Counted from the first letter of the stretch, positions 7,982-16,864 are shown. The stretch is 64,000 nt of DNA from Pseudomonas fluorescens (GCF_018614655.1 NZ_JAGGOG010000024.1:1-64000); one strand, 5' to 3'. A program made the numbers and translations. Notes: generated by a model from the letters alone, not told the origin.

Positions 7982-10900
7982 TTACTCGGCAAGTGCCGTC
8001 TGCTCCATCGTCCTTAACCACTCGCATACTTGCGACAATCCCGTCCCGCCCGAGCTTTTCACCAGCACCGAATCCCCCGGGTGAAACCACTGCGCCGCGT
8101 TCTGCATCAGGGCCTGGTTCAGTGCCTTGGCATTCTCGAACCACTGGACCGACAGCTCACTGCGCAACTCGAGGTACAGCGCGTGCATCAACGGCCCGCA
8201 CAGCAGCACATGACGTGGTGCTGCCATGCGCAGCGGTGTGGCCAGCTCCAGGTGATAACGCTGGGTGTCGGGACCGAGTTCCAACATGTCTCCCAACACC
8301 AGCACCCGGTGCCGTGAGGTCACGGGGAGGTCCGCCATCGATTGCAGCGCCGCGACCATGGAGCCGGGGTTTGCATTGTAGGCATCGTTGATCAATTGGA
8401 AATGACCGCCCGCGCACTGGATCTGCATGACATTGCCACGTCCTTCAACGGGTTCGAACCCGGTCAGGACTTCGAGCGCCTGGCAAGCTTCCAGGCCCGC
8501 TGCAAACAACGAAGCCAGCACCGCCAGCGCGTTGAGTACCATGTGCCTGCCGCGGGCTTGCAGGGTGAAGTTGAGTGTTTGTGAGCCTCGTTGCGCCCGG
8601 ACGTAAACCAGGTCCGATTCGCTGCGCCAATCCAGAAGGCGCAGATCCGCATCGATGTGTTCGCCATAACTGATCACCTGCAGGTGCGCGGTTTCTGCTG
8701 CCTGGGCGAACAGCTCGTAATACGGCATGTCCCGGCTGAGTACCGCGTGGCCACCCGGCGCCATCGAGCGGAAGATGGCGCTTTTCTTGCGGGCCAGGTT
8801 CTCCAGCGTGCCGTGGTATTCCAGGTGCGCGGGGGCCAGCCCGGTAACGATAGCGATGTGTGGGCGAACCAGTTCCGAGTTGATGGGCATCCGGCCTACG
8901 GCCATTTCCAGAACCCAGAACTTAGTCGCAGGGGGCATGCTTGCCAGATTCCAGGCAATACCATGGGGCAGGTTGGCATTGGCTTCGGTTTGCCCGACCT
9001 CACCCCAGTGTTTCAACGCATGGGCGAGCATGGCCACCACCGTCGTTTTGCCGAAGCTGCCGGTCACGCCGAACACCTGCCCGCTGAAGTGTTGTCGGGC
9101 GTGCCTGCCCAACTGCAACATCGCTTCGCTGGTGTCGGCGACTTGCAGTGCCGGCAAGCCACTGTCCAGATAGGGCGTCGGGTCCACACACAGGAAGGCC
9201 GATGGTCGCCGTTCAGGCTTGGCCTGTGCCCAACGCAGGGCCGATTGCACCTCGTTCGGACCGACCTTGGTGGGGTGACGGCTGAGCATGCGCCCTGGCT
9301 TGAAGAACTGCATGGAGGGCGACAAACCAGTGGCTCGCCAGTCCGAAGGTGGCTGTCGGGCCCATGTGCCCTGCGTTACACGGGCTATGGTCGCGGCGTC
9401 CCAGGTCCCGTCGGATGTGACCTCAGGCAGGCTCACTTGCGGTGCACCGTCCAGCAGATACCGGTGATAGGCAATCAACCCGGAAAGGTAGTGCTCGACG
9501 TCGTCGATACGCACCCGGAACGCGTGATGCCGAATGAAGAACGCGCCGGCGATGCGTGCCGGGTTGGCGAAATACATCGCCATCTCCGGCCAGAAATAGC
9601 CGTTGAGCAGGTAACGGGCGCGATGATGCAAGGCCCGATAGAACGCGTGCAGATCAATGTCCTGGAGCAGGTGCTGCACCGATGGCTGTTGTGCGATCCG
9701 TTCCAGCATTTGCTGCGCGGCCATCATCAGCTCGAGCAGGGTGGGAAAGGTGGTAATGCGTTGCTGGACGAAACCCAGGTAGTCCGCGACGTTGTTCAGG
9801 CCGAAGCGGAAGTATTTTTCGTCGGGGCGATAACGCGTCAACTCGTTCACGCAGTAGCTGAGCCAGTGATCATGCTCGCGCCAGTGCTCTTTGCCGATGA
9901 AGTAATCGAAGGCCTTTTCCACAACGTTGAGCCAGCGTTCATTACGGGTCAGCCCATAGAGGCGCATCAGCCCGAATGCGGCCTCACCGTCGTAATAGAT
10001 GATGCGAAACGGTTCTTTGATGCTCAAATCCTGGGCGTGCAATACGTGTACGAAAGCACCGGTGACGGGGTCCTGCATCCAGGCCATACCGTTGGCGAGG
10101 GCTTCCAGCAGCGGTAGATACTGGCGGGTTCCGGTTACTTCGCTGTACTTGACCAGTGCCAGCAGGCACACCGCGTTGCCGCCCAGCTTGATCTCGTTGC
10201 CGGTGTCCACCAGGAAGGCGGCCACGGTACCGTCGGGCAACAGGCTGGGCCTGATCAGCGTTTGGGTCAGGTAGTCCAGCGATCGTTGAATCGCGGCCTT
10301 TAACGTCTCGTCACCGTTCAATGCCCATGCTTCGATCATGGCGTACGTGCTGCTGGCGTGGCGCAGGGTGTTGTAGTTCTTGATCGGCCGGTCGAAACAG
10401 GGAAAGTAACCGTAGACGAATTGACCGCTGTCCTGCACTTGTTCCCCCAGATACGTGGCAGCGGTGCAGATGGGTAGCCTGACGTCGTCAGGTTCCAGGG
10501 CGGCCAGGGTGCGCCAGCCGACTTCTGCGGCGTTGCTGTTGAGTCTGTAAGCCACGCCATCTTCGGCGCAGAACACGCCCGCCGTATCGAATAGATAAAC
10601 CGTGGTTTCGGGTTGTAACGTGTCAATCGCGATCCGCGCCGCGGGTCCTGCAAACCGGCGTTTGGCGTAGACGGAAAAATTCCCGACATTGAAGGTTGCA
10701 TGGGCAATGTTGCTGCCACCGTAGAGGATTGCGTTGGCATTCAGCTCTTGTTCGGTGAGGGCTATTTGCAGAGTGCTGTCGAACGCGATGCCCCGCCTGA
10801 AGTAATTACGCTTGTGGCGCTTGAGACGCTCATTGAATTCCTCCCAGCTCATAGGCGTCACGTTAATCGCACATTCGACGCGAATCCACGTACGTTCGGG

Positions 10901-11137
10901 TTTATTGCCTTGCGAGGTTAACAGCTGGTCATGGATGCGCTGGAGTTCATTCGCCCCGGTTTTCCATGCTTTTTCGAAGTCGTCGGCAGTGACATGAAAA
11001 ACATGCCCACGCTTCGTGCTATCGCTGATTGAGAGAAATAAAGTGCAGGTTTTTTCCGTATCCGATAAGACAGCCAACTCATCGGTGTATTTACTCAGGA
11101 GAGCATAACAAGCGAGCAATTGCTGTTTTACAGGCAT
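7982..11137 (-). CDS. Large fusion protein: helical N-terminal half of unknown function plus MurF-like amino-acid ligase
   Basis: The product is about 1051 residues, roughly twice the length of a Mur ligase. The C-terminal 420 residues match the MurF pattern: the ATP loop GVTGSFGKTT (near residue 692), AHLEYHGTLENLARKKSAIF, NDAYNANPGSM and VLVLGDMLELG. The family forms amide bonds by activating a carboxylate with ATP. A shortened version of the MurF substrate domain precedes the ATP loop. The first 600 residues are different: a short N-terminal region, then a helix-rich stretch (for example SSTYAMIEAWALNGDETLKA, IIYYDGEAAFGLMRLYGL) that looks like an alpha/alpha toroid of glycan epimerases or hydrolases. 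ATG 11137 is preferred, with a weak CGGA site upstream; a TTG at 11200 is also in frame. A normal murF for peptidoglycan should exist elsewhere, so this copy probably works on another polymer. Confidence 0.75.
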   Translation of the reverse strand: MPVKQQLLACYALLSKYTDELAVLSDTEKTCTLFLSISDSTKRGHVFHVTADDFEKAWKTGANELQRIHDQLLTSQGNKPERTWIRVECAINVTPMSWEEFNERLKRHKRNYFRRGIAFDSTLQIALTEQELNANAILYGGSNIAHATFNVGNFSVYAKRRFAGPAARIAIDTLQPETTVYLFDTAGVFCAEDGVAYRLNSNAAEVGWRTLAALEPDDVRLPICTAATYLGEQVQDSGQFVYGYFPCFDRPIKNYNTLRHASSTYAMIEAWALNGDETLKAAIQRSLDYLTQTLIRPSLLPDGTVAAFLVDTGNEIKLGGNAVCLLALVKYSEVTGTRQYLPLLEALANGMAWMQDPVTGAFVHVLHAQDLSIKEPFRIIYYDGEAAFGLMRLYGLTRNERWLNVVEKAFDYFIGKEHWREHDHWLSYCVNELTRYRPDEKYFRFGLNNVADYLGFVQQRITTFPTLLELMMAAQQMLERIAQQPSVQHLLQDIDLHAFYRALHHRARYLLNGYFWPEMAMYFANPARIAGAFFIRHHAFRVRIDDVEHYLSGLIAYHRYLLDGAPQVSLPEVTSDGTWDAATIARVTQGTWARQPPSDWRATGLSPSMQFFKPGRMLSRHPTKVGPNEVQSALRWAQAKPERRPSAFLCVDPTPYLDSGLPALQVADTSEAMLQLGRHARQHFSGQVFGVTGSFGKTTVVAMLAHALKHWGEVGQTEANANLPHGIAWNLASMPPATKFWVLEMAVGRMPINSELVRPHIAIVTGLAPAHLEYHGTLENLARKKSAIFRSMAPGGHAVLSRDMPYYELFAQAAETAHLQVISYGEHIDADLRLLDWRSESDLVYVRAQRGSQTLNFTLQARGRHMVLNALAVLASLFAAGLEACQALEVLTGFEPVEGRGNVMQIQCAGGHFQLINDAYNANPGSMVAALQSMADLPVTSRHRVLVLGDMLELGPDTQRYHLELATPLRMAAPRHVLLCGPLMHALYLELRSELSVQWFENAKALNQALMQNAAQWFHPGDSVLVKSSGGTGLSQVCEWLRTMEQTALAE

Positions 11138-11263
11138 AGGAAGTCCGTTAATGAAATTACTTGAGGTCGGGTACGTATTTATAATTGAATGACTCGCCAA
11201 TAAAAGACAAGGGCGAATTCATGCCTAATGTTAGAATATGAAAATATTAGCGAATGTTATATA

Positions 11264-11464
11264 TCAGGAGCAAGTAGGTGAATCTTCGCGCGACGCCTCT
11301 ATTGCGACAGGGTTGATTTGCCTCTCGTATTGTTGAAGGTGGTCTCTGATCAGTTTGCGAATAACCTGAGAAATAGTAAGGTCAACTTCCTCCGACAGAG
11401 CCTCTAACCTTTGTTTGGTTGGGGAGTCGATGAGTATCGTCAGGCGTGTAGTTTTTTCAGACAT
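11264..11464 (-). CDS. Small ribbon-helix-helix (CopG/Arc-like) DNA-binding protein
   Basis: The 66-residue product begins MSEKTTRLTILIDSPTKQRL, a beta strand followed by helix, and continues with LTISQVIRKLIRDHLQQY, which is the usual ribbon-helix-helix pattern. ATG 11464 is chosen over longer in-frame starts because AAGGAT precedes it at suitable distance and because the fold begins there. Proteins of this size are dimeric repressors or antitoxins. No toxin gene is visible beside it. It lies 127 bases upstream of the MurF-like fusion gene on the same strand and could regulate that gene; this is inference from position. Codon use is more AT-rich than in the flanking catabolic genes. Confidence 0.65.
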   Translation of the reverse strand: MSEKTTRLTILIDSPTKQRLEALSEEVDLTISQVIRKLIRDHLQQYERQINPVAIEASREDSPTCS

Positions 11465-11910
11465 TTTCGTGATCCTTTTATAAGGCGCGGTCTCGACTGC
11501 CGCGTGCAGCAACTGCATGGTGAAGTGATGAATACGTGACGCAAACCAATGGCATTGTAATCCGGTTTGTTAAAAGTCTAATTCAAACACTTGGTGTTTT
11601 TCTACGGATGCGAAGAGAGCATTGTCATACTGTGAAGTTGGCCACCTTTTCTTGGTACTTTATTATCATTCGGTTGTAATCACATGAGACTCATGTATTA
11701 ACTGGCTTTCAGGAAAATTATACGAAAAGGAAAGTGATGTCAAAAGGCAATACTATCTAGCACTAAAGTAGTGGTAGGTGCCTTATGATTAATTTGTTAA
11801 AACGTTATTTTCAGTGATCATAGGATTCTGCACGGACACCAATCATAAAATATCTTGTCACAAAATAAAAGTTGCTTATTTAGGGCGGGTGGTAATTTTT
11901 GAGCATGAAA
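11465..11910. other. AT-rich intergenic region without a supported gene
   Basis: The region is clearly richer in A and T than its surroundings (for example 11640-11880). An open frame at 11814-12044 has no ribosome site, no recognisable product and overlaps the next gene's end, so I do not call it. A short hairpin AAACAC-TTG-GTGTTT lies near 11585-11599, about 120 bases upstream of the ribbon-helix-helix start, and could be an operator. The promoter for the minus-strand genes should be here, but I cannot assign it. Confidence 0.5.
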
Positions 11911-11930
11911 AAGGGGCCTGGCGGCCCCTT
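11911..11930 (-). terminator. Rho-independent terminator for the cupin gene
   Basis: An 8-bp stem (AAGGGGCC / GGCCCCTT) with a four-base loop reads on the minus strand into a run of T (plus-strand GAAAAAGG at 11906-11913). It lies 18 bases beyond the stop of the minus-strand cupin gene. Confidence 0.75.
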
Positions 11931-11947
11931 GTTATGGAAGATCTGTC

Positions 11948-12292
11948 TCAGGCAAACACGAAGTACTTGCGCACGGTCTCGACCACCTCCCAAGTGCCTT
12001 TCATGCCAGGTTCCACCACAAAAATATCACCGGCCCTCAAGTGAATCGGCTCCATGCCGTCCGGGGTAATTACGCAGTAGCCTTCCTGAAAGTGGCAGTA
12101 CTCCCACTTCACATATTCCACCCGCCATTTGCCCGGGGTACAGATCCAGGTGCCCATGATCTTGCTGCCGTCTTCGCTGGTGTAGGCGTTGAGGTTGACG
12201 GTGTGCGGGTCGCCTTCGAGTTTTTCCCATTTACAGGCATCCAGTACCGGCAGGGGATGGGTGTCGCGCAGAACAGTGATCGGCTTGGACAT
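11948..12292 (-). CDS. Small cupin-domain protein (ureidoglycine-aminohydrolase-like cupin)
   Basis: The 114-residue product is one cupin barrel: strands around GTWICTPGKWRVEYVKWEYCHFQEGYCVITPDG and LRAGDIFVVEPGMKGTWEV. It is the small cupin type often annotated as DUF861, in which Trp, Tyr and Glu residues line the pocket and the classic two-His metal motif is partly missing. ATG 12292 is chosen because GGAG lies six bases upstream; the frame is open further upstream but lacks a site there. It is divergent from kynB across about 250 bases, so a role in tryptophan or aromatic catabolism is possible but unproven. The substrate is unknown. Confidence 0.7.
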   Translation of the reverse strand: MSKPITVLRDTHPLPVLDACKWEKLEGDPHTVNLNAYTSEDGSKIMGTWICTPGKWRVEYVKWEYCHFQEGYCVITPDGMEPIHLRAGDIFVVEPGMKGTWEVVETVRKYFVFA

Positions 12293-12543
12293 GATGACTC
12301 CGAGGCAAGGAAACAGAAGTCGAACCCTATAGTGCCGGGCTGTTTGCCTGTGGTCTGAACTCGACATCGGGATGCCCAGAAACGCAGGTGTGCAGCGATG
12401 CTGGAATATTGATACATCCCGGCGTCAATTGGGCGATTCCTCGCAGTAAGTGCGAAAGATTCAGCCCTTCGCGCTGGAATTCGCAAGAATATTTACAGCT
12501 GGCCCTCGTATCATTCTCCTTGGGAACGACCGAGAGCCTTGTG

Positions 12544-13194
12544 ATGAATCCAATAAAAACATGGTGGGACATCAGCCCGCCCTTGAGTGCCGCGACTCCG
12601 ACCTGGCCCGGTGATACGCCGTTTCAGGAAGAGCGGGTTTGGCAGTTTGGTCCGGAGTGCCCGGTGAATGTCGGGCGTATTACGTTGTCACCCCATACCG
12701 GTGCCCATGTCGATGCGCCACTGCACTACAGCGCAGATGGCGCGCCGATTGGTGAGGTTTCACTGGATGTGTACCTCGGCCCGTGCCGGGTGTTGCATTG
12801 CTTGGGCAGTGGCGCGTTGGTACAGGCGCAGCAGTTGGAAGGGCGCCTGGAGAATCTGCCGGAGCGCGTCCTGCTGCGGACTTATCAGCAGGTCCCGCTG
12901 ACCACCTGGGATGAGCATTTCACCGCCGTCGCGAAAGAAACCGTCGAGCTGCTGGCCGGTCTTGGCGTGCGGTTGATCGGTATCGATACGCCGTCCCTGG
13001 ATCCGCAACAGTCCAAGACCATGGATGCCCACAACGCGGTTGCCCGTCATGGCATGGCGATTCTCGAAGGCATCGTCCTCGACGACGTGCCCGAGGGCGA
13101 TTACGAGCTGATCGCACTGCCACTGCGTTTTGCCAACCTCGATGCCAGCCCGGTGCGGGCTATTCTGCGTCCGCTCAAGGAGTCCACGCGATGA
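12544..13194 (+). CDS. kynB: Kynurenine formamidase
   Basis: KynB hydrolyses N-formyl-L-kynurenine to L-kynurenine and formate, the second step of the kynurenine route. The 216-residue product has the cyclase-family signature HTGAHVDAPLHY near residue 50, which supplies metal-binding His and Asp residues, plus GIDTPSLDPQQSK and the C-terminal LPLRFANLDASPVRAIL. ATG 12544 gives the normal family length; longer frames upstream lack family sequence. Its stop overlaps kynA as ATGA, so the two genes are coupled. Tryptophan dioxygenase as immediate neighbour confirms the assignment. Confidence 0.95.
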   Translation: MNPIKTWWDISPPLSAATPTWPGDTPFQEERVWQFGPECPVNVGRITLSPHTGAHVDAPLHYSADGAPIGEVSLDVYLGPCRVLHCLGSGALVQAQQLEGRLENLPERVLLRTYQQVPLTTWDEHFTAVAKETVELLAGLGVRLIGIDTPSLDPQQSKTMDAHNAVARHGMAILEGIVLDDVPEGDYELIALPLRFANLDASPVRAILRPLKESTR

Positions 13195-14048
13195 GCCAAT
13201 GTCCTTTTTCTCCTGACTATCAACCACCGGAAGAATGGCATAACGCCGAGCTGAATTTTTCCGAGTCCATGAGTTACGGAGACTACCTGGACCTGGGTAA
13301 AGTACTCAGCGCCCAGCACCCGTTGTCGCCGGACCACAACGAGATGTTGTTCATCATCCAGCACCAGACGTCGGAGCTGTGGATGAAGCTGATGCTCCAC
13401 GAACTCAAGGCCGCCCGTGAGCATGTGCGCCAGGGTGAGTTGGCGCCGGCGTTCAAGATGCTGGCGCGGGTGTCGCGGATCTTTGATCAACTGGTGCATG
13501 CCTGGGCGGTGCTGGCGACCATGACGCCGTCGGAGTACAAGTCGATCCGCCCGTACCTGGGGCAGTCGTCCGGGTTCCAATCGTTCCAGTACCGTGAAAT
13601 CGAATTTATCCTCGGCAATAAAAGCCCTGCACTGTTACGGCCCCACGCCCATCGCCCGGAGTTGTTGAAGGAGCTGCAAGTGGCGATTGCCACGCCGTCG
13701 CTGTATGACGAAGCGATCAACTTGATGGCCAAGGCGGGCCTGGCTATCGACCCCAAACGTGCCGAGCGCGACCCGACGGCGGCCACGGTTCACGATGATT
13801 CCGTGGAGGCGGCGTGGCGCGAGGTGTATCGCGATCCGAGCCGTTACTGGGACCTGTACCAACTGGCCGAGAAGTTTATCGACCTGGAAGATTCCTTCCG
13901 TCAATGGCGCTTTCGACATGTGACCACGGTGGAGCGGATCATCGGCTTCCAGCCCGGTACCGGCGGCACCGAAGGCGTGGGTTATCTGCGCAAGATGCTT
14001 GATACCGTGTTGTTTCCGGAGCTGTGGCGAGTGCGTTCTTCGTTGTAA
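13191..14048 (+). CDS. kynA: Tryptophan 2,3-dioxygenase
   Basis: KynA is a haem enzyme that opens the indole ring of L-tryptophan to N-formylkynurenine, the first step of the pathway. The 285-residue protein carries the family stretch MLFIIQHQTSELWMKLMLHE near residue 45 (including the haem-pocket region), SSGFQSFQYREIEF, and the C-terminal FRHVTTVERIIGFQPGTGGTEGVGYLRKM. These are characteristic. It is translationally coupled to kynB upstream and is followed at once by a strong bidirectional terminator. Confidence 0.96.
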   Translation: MSQCPFSPDYQPPEEWHNAELNFSESMSYGDYLDLGKVLSAQHPLSPDHNEMLFIIQHQTSELWMKLMLHELKAAREHVRQGELAPAFKMLARVSRIFDQLVHAWAVLATMTPSEYKSIRPYLGQSSGFQSFQYREIEFILGNKSPALLRPHAHRPELLKELQVAIATPSLYDEAINLMAKAGLAIDPKRAERDPTAATVHDDSVEAAWREVYRDPSRYWDLYQLAEKFIDLEDSFRQWRFRHVTTVERIIGFQPGTGGTEGVGYLRKMLDTVLFPELWRVRSSL

Positions 14049-14077
14049 AAAAAGCCCCGGAGATCCGGGGCTTTTCA
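14047..14077. terminator. Bidirectional terminator between kynA and aroP
   Basis: A stem AGCCCCGG-AGAT-CCGGGGCT is flanked by AAAA on the left and TTTT on the right, overlapping the kynA stop. It should stop transcription of kynA (plus strand) and of the convergent aroP (minus strand). Confidence 0.85.
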
Positions 14078-14096
14078 TTTGGAATGCAATCAAAAT

Positions 14097-14119
14097 GTGG
14101 GAGCGGGCCCAGCTCCCAC
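14097..14119. repeat. REP half-element downstream of aroP
   Basis: GTGGGAGC and GCTCCCAC form an 8-bp stem around GGGCCCA. The sequence matches the start of the other REP elements in this window and lies just beyond the aroP stop codon. Confidence 0.6.
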
Positions 14120-14124
14120 TAGGT

Positions 14125-15528
14125 TTATTGCGCGGTAGCTACCGCCTTACCCTTGCTCATCCGAATGCGGTACGCCACATAGATAAGGCCTACCCACACC
14201 GGAATCGCATACACCGACGCCCGCACACCTGGAATCGCGAGCATCACGCAGATGATCATCAGCATGAACGCCAGGCACAAGTAATTGCTGAACGGGAACC
14301 AGAAGGTCTTGAACGACGGCACCAGCCCTTGCTCGCCCATGGCCTTGCGGAACTTGATGTGGGTCAGGCTGATCAGCGCCCAGTTGATCATCAACGAGGC
14401 AACCACCAGCGCGAACAACAGCTCCAGCGCATCGTGCGGCGCGACGTAGTTGATCACCACGCACAGCAGCGTCACCAGTGCCGAAATCCCCAGGGCCCGC
14501 AGTGGCACGCCTTGCTTGTTCAGCTTCAGCAGCGCCTTGGGTGCATCACCTTGCTCCGCCAGGCCGAACAGCATGCGGCTGTTGCAGTACACGCCGCTGT
14601 TGTACACCGACAGTGCGGCGGTCAGCACCACGAAGTTGAGGATGTGCGCGGCGGTGTCGTTGCCGATCAGCGAGAAGATCTGCACGAACGGGCTGCCGCT
14701 GTAGGCATCGCCGGACGCACCGAGGGTTTGCAGCAGTTGGTCCCATGGGTACAACGACAGCAGCACGGTCAGTGCGCCGACGTAGAAAATCAGGATCCGG
14801 TACACCACCTGGTTGATCGCCTTGGGGATCACCTTGCGCGGCTCGCTGGCCTCGGCGGCAGTAATACCCACCAGCTCCAGGCCACCGAACGAGAACATGA
14901 TGAAGGCCATGGACATCAACAGCCCCATGCCGCCATTGGGGAAGAAGCCGCCGTGGTCCCACAGGTTGCTCACCGAGGCTTGCGGGCCGCCGGTGCCGCT
15001 GAACAGCAAGTAGCAGCCCAGCAGGATCATGCCGATGATCGCCACCACCTTGATGATCGCGAACCAGAACTCGGTCTCGCCGAAGAACTTCACGTTCAGG
15101 GTGTTAATCAGGTTGACCGCAATGAAGAACACCACGGCGCTGACCCAGGTCGGAATCTCCGGCCACCAGAACTGGATGTACTTGCCGACCGCCGTCAGCT
15201 CGGCCATGCCCACCAGCACATACAGCACCCAGTAGTTCCAGCCCGCCAGAAAGCCCGCGTAACTGCCCCAGTACTTGTGGGCAAAGTGGCTGAAGGAACC
15301 TGCCACTGGCTCTTCAACAATCATCTCGCCGAGTTGGCGCATGATCAGGAAGGCAATGAAACCGGCAATCGCATAGCCCAGGATCATCGAGGGCCCCGCC
15401 GACTTGAGCACCCCGGCCGAACCGAGGAACAAGCCCGTACCAATCGCCCCTCCCAGGGCAATCAGTTGAATATGCCGGTTCTTCAGGCCGCGCTTGAGGC
15501 CCACCGGGTTAACCATGTCATCCGCCAT
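14125..15528 (-). CDS. aroP: Aromatic amino-acid permease
   Basis: The 467-residue inner-membrane protein closely follows the E. coli AroP pattern: RGLKNRHIQLIALGGAIGTG at the N-terminus, EEPVAGSFSHFAHKYWGS, GWNYWVLYVLVGMAELTAVGK and FGGLELVGITAAEASEP. It has about twelve hydrophobic helices. AroP proteins import tryptophan, phenylalanine and tyrosine with protons. Its place between kynBA and antABC suggests that it supplies tryptophan to the kynurenine route here. ATG 15528 is preceded by GAAGGGAA. Confidence 0.9.
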   Translation of the reverse strand: MADDMVNPVGLKRGLKNRHIQLIALGGAIGTGLFLGSAGVLKSAGPSMILGYAIAGFIAFLIMRQLGEMIVEEPVAGSFSHFAHKYWGSYAGFLAGWNYWVLYVLVGMAELTAVGKYIQFWWPEIPTWVSAVVFFIAVNLINTLNVKFFGETEFWFAIIKVVAIIGMILLGCYLLFSGTGGPQASVSNLWDHGGFFPNGGMGLLMSMAFIMFSFGGLELVGITAAEASEPRKVIPKAINQVVYRILIFYVGALTVLLSLYPWDQLLQTLGASGDAYSGSPFVQIFSLIGNDTAAHILNFVVLTAALSVYNSGVYCNSRMLFGLAEQGDAPKALLKLNKQGVPLRALGISALVTLLCVVINYVAPHDALELLFALVVASLMINWALISLTHIKFRKAMGEQGLVPSFKTFWFPFSNYLCLAFMLMIICVMLAIPGVRASVYAIPVWVGLIYVAYRIRMSKGKAVATAQ

Positions 15529-15596
15529 TCACGTTCCCTTCTACTTGTTTTTTTCAGGGTTGATTGCACGCCGAACCAGCCCCCACTGCTGAGGGG

Positions 15597-16604
15597 TCAG
15601 ATATTACTCTCGGTAAACTTTTCGTAATACAGTGAAACGCCATCAAGCCCCTGATCCAGCAGCCAGTTTTTGATGGATTCGACCATCGGCGGCGGACCGC
15701 AGACGTACATATCCGCCGAACTGTCCCGCAGTTCGGCCAAATCGAAATGTTCGCTCAGATAGCCGCGCTTGCCACTCCAGTCGGGCAGTGGGTCGCTAAG
15801 GACCTCGGTGTAGCGAAACCCCGGAATTTTTTCAGCATAGGCGCCAATGCGCGCGGCTTCACACAAGTCGTCAGCACCGCGTACGCCGTAATACAAGTGC
15901 ACAGGTTTATCGCAACCGCGTTCCGCCAGGTCATCGAGCATGCTCAGCAGCGCCGACAACCCGGTGCCGCCGGCCACCAATACCAGTGGTTTGGCGACGT
16001 GACGCAGGTAGAACGCGCCCAGTGGCGCCTCCAGCAACAACTCATCGCCTACCTGGCAGCGCTCTCGGATGTAGGTGCTCATCACGCCGTCGGGCAGCAG
16101 GCGGATCAGGAACTGCAATTGATTGCCCGGGCGATTGGCGAAAGAGTAGGAACGCTGGTTGTCGGTGCCGGGTATCGACAAGCGGGCGTATTGGCCCGGC
16201 AGAAAGTCCAGCGACTGGTCCAGTTGCAGATACAGGATCGCGGTGCTGCTCGAGACCTGCTGCACCTGACTGACCGTACTGCGAATCTGCACCGGCCCCG
16301 GCGCGTTGCACAAACTCGAATCAAAATCGAAGTAAAACGCCGCGTCGGATCTGACCCGGGTCTGGCAACTGAGCATTTTGCGTTGCTGCAGGTCGAGGTT
16401 GGAGAGGGCTTCCTCGTCTACGTAGTCCTGGCTGTAGTCGCCGGATTCGCAACGACCCTGGCAGGTACCGCAGACCCCTTCGCGGCAATCCAGGGGGATC
16501 TTGATGCCGTTGCGCAAGGCGGCGTCCAGCAGGATTTCGTGGGGCGCGATGGGGAAAAACAGGGTTTTGCCGTCGGCAAAACTGAAAGCCACTTTGTGAT
16601 TCAT
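15597..16604 (-). CDS. antC: Anthranilate 1,2-dioxygenase reductase component
   Basis: AntC passes electrons from NADH through FAD and a [2Fe-2S] cluster to the AntAB oxygenase. The 335-residue protein has a plant-type ferredoxin domain (CREGVCGTCQGRC with a later Cys in LSCQTR), then a reductase domain with the FAD motif RSYSFAN, the NAD-binding GGTGLSALLSML and the terminal CGPPPMVE. This is the BenC/AntC architecture. It is the last gene of antABC, but a 260-base gap filled by repeats separates it from antB. Confidence 0.94.
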   Translation of the reverse strand: MNHKVAFSFADGKTLFFPIAPHEILLDAALRNGIKIPLDCREGVCGTCQGRCESGDYSQDYVDEEALSNLDLQQRKMLSCQTRVRSDAAFYFDFDSSLCNAPGPVQIRSTVSQVQQVSSSTAILYLQLDQSLDFLPGQYARLSIPGTDNQRSYSFANRPGNQLQFLIRLLPDGVMSTYIRERCQVGDELLLEAPLGAFYLRHVAKPLVLVAGGTGLSALLSMLDDLAERGCDKPVHLYYGVRGADDLCEAARIGAYAEKIPGFRYTEVLSDPLPDWSGKRGYLSEHFDLAELRDSSADMYVCGPPPMVESIKNWLLDQGLDGVSLYYEKFTESNI

Positions 16605-16664
16605 CCGCAGTGCTCCGCGTATATAGGGTTGATGGCTGACGAGTCGCGATGAGCGGGCGCAGGA

Positions 16665-16860
16665 CCTGTGGCGAGCGGGCTTGTTGTGGCGAGCGGGCTT
16701 GCCCGCGTTGGGGCGCGAAGCGGCCCTGAAATCTGTCGCTCCGTATCTGCCTGATGCACTGTGATGACTTTATTAGGGCTGCTGCGCAGCCCAGCGCGGG
16801 CAAGCCCGCTCGCCACAACAAGCCCCATAGTCACAACAAGCCCCCTCGCCACAAAGCTCG
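16665..16860. repeat. REP cluster inside the antABC operon (antB-antC gap)
   Basis: The gap holds perfect 24-base inverted arms TTGTGGCGAGCGGGCTTGCC... at 16684-16707 and 16795-16818. Further partial copies lie at 16667-16683 and 16820-16855 (TCACAACAAGCCCCCTCGCCAC). An inner hairpin GGGCTGCTGCGCAGCCC lies near 16776-16792. The structure would form a large hairpin in the ant transcript between the oxygenase and reductase genes. Confidence 0.85.
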
Positions 16861-16864
16861 CGCG

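Noticed and set aside
8591..10117. Plus-strand open frame of 508 codons
   Set aside because: It lies antisense to the MurF-like fusion gene, shows no domain, and its composition is that of a shadow frame in GC-rich DNA.
7982..11137. Interpretation of the fusion gene as the housekeeping murF
   Set aside because: It is not in a division/cell-wall cluster, is twice the normal length and has a shortened substrate domain.
11814..12044. Small plus-strand frame in the AT-rich gap
   Set aside because: No ribosome site, no motif, and it crosses the terminator and the end of the cupin gene.
13999..15627. Plus-strand open frame of 542 codons
   Set aside because: It is antisense to aroP, rich in His, Gln and Arg, and without any recognisable motif.
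16665..16860. CRISPR-like repeated GAGCGGGCTTG units
   Set aside because: The units are inverted and irregularly spaced, which is the REP pattern, not direct repeats with even spacers.
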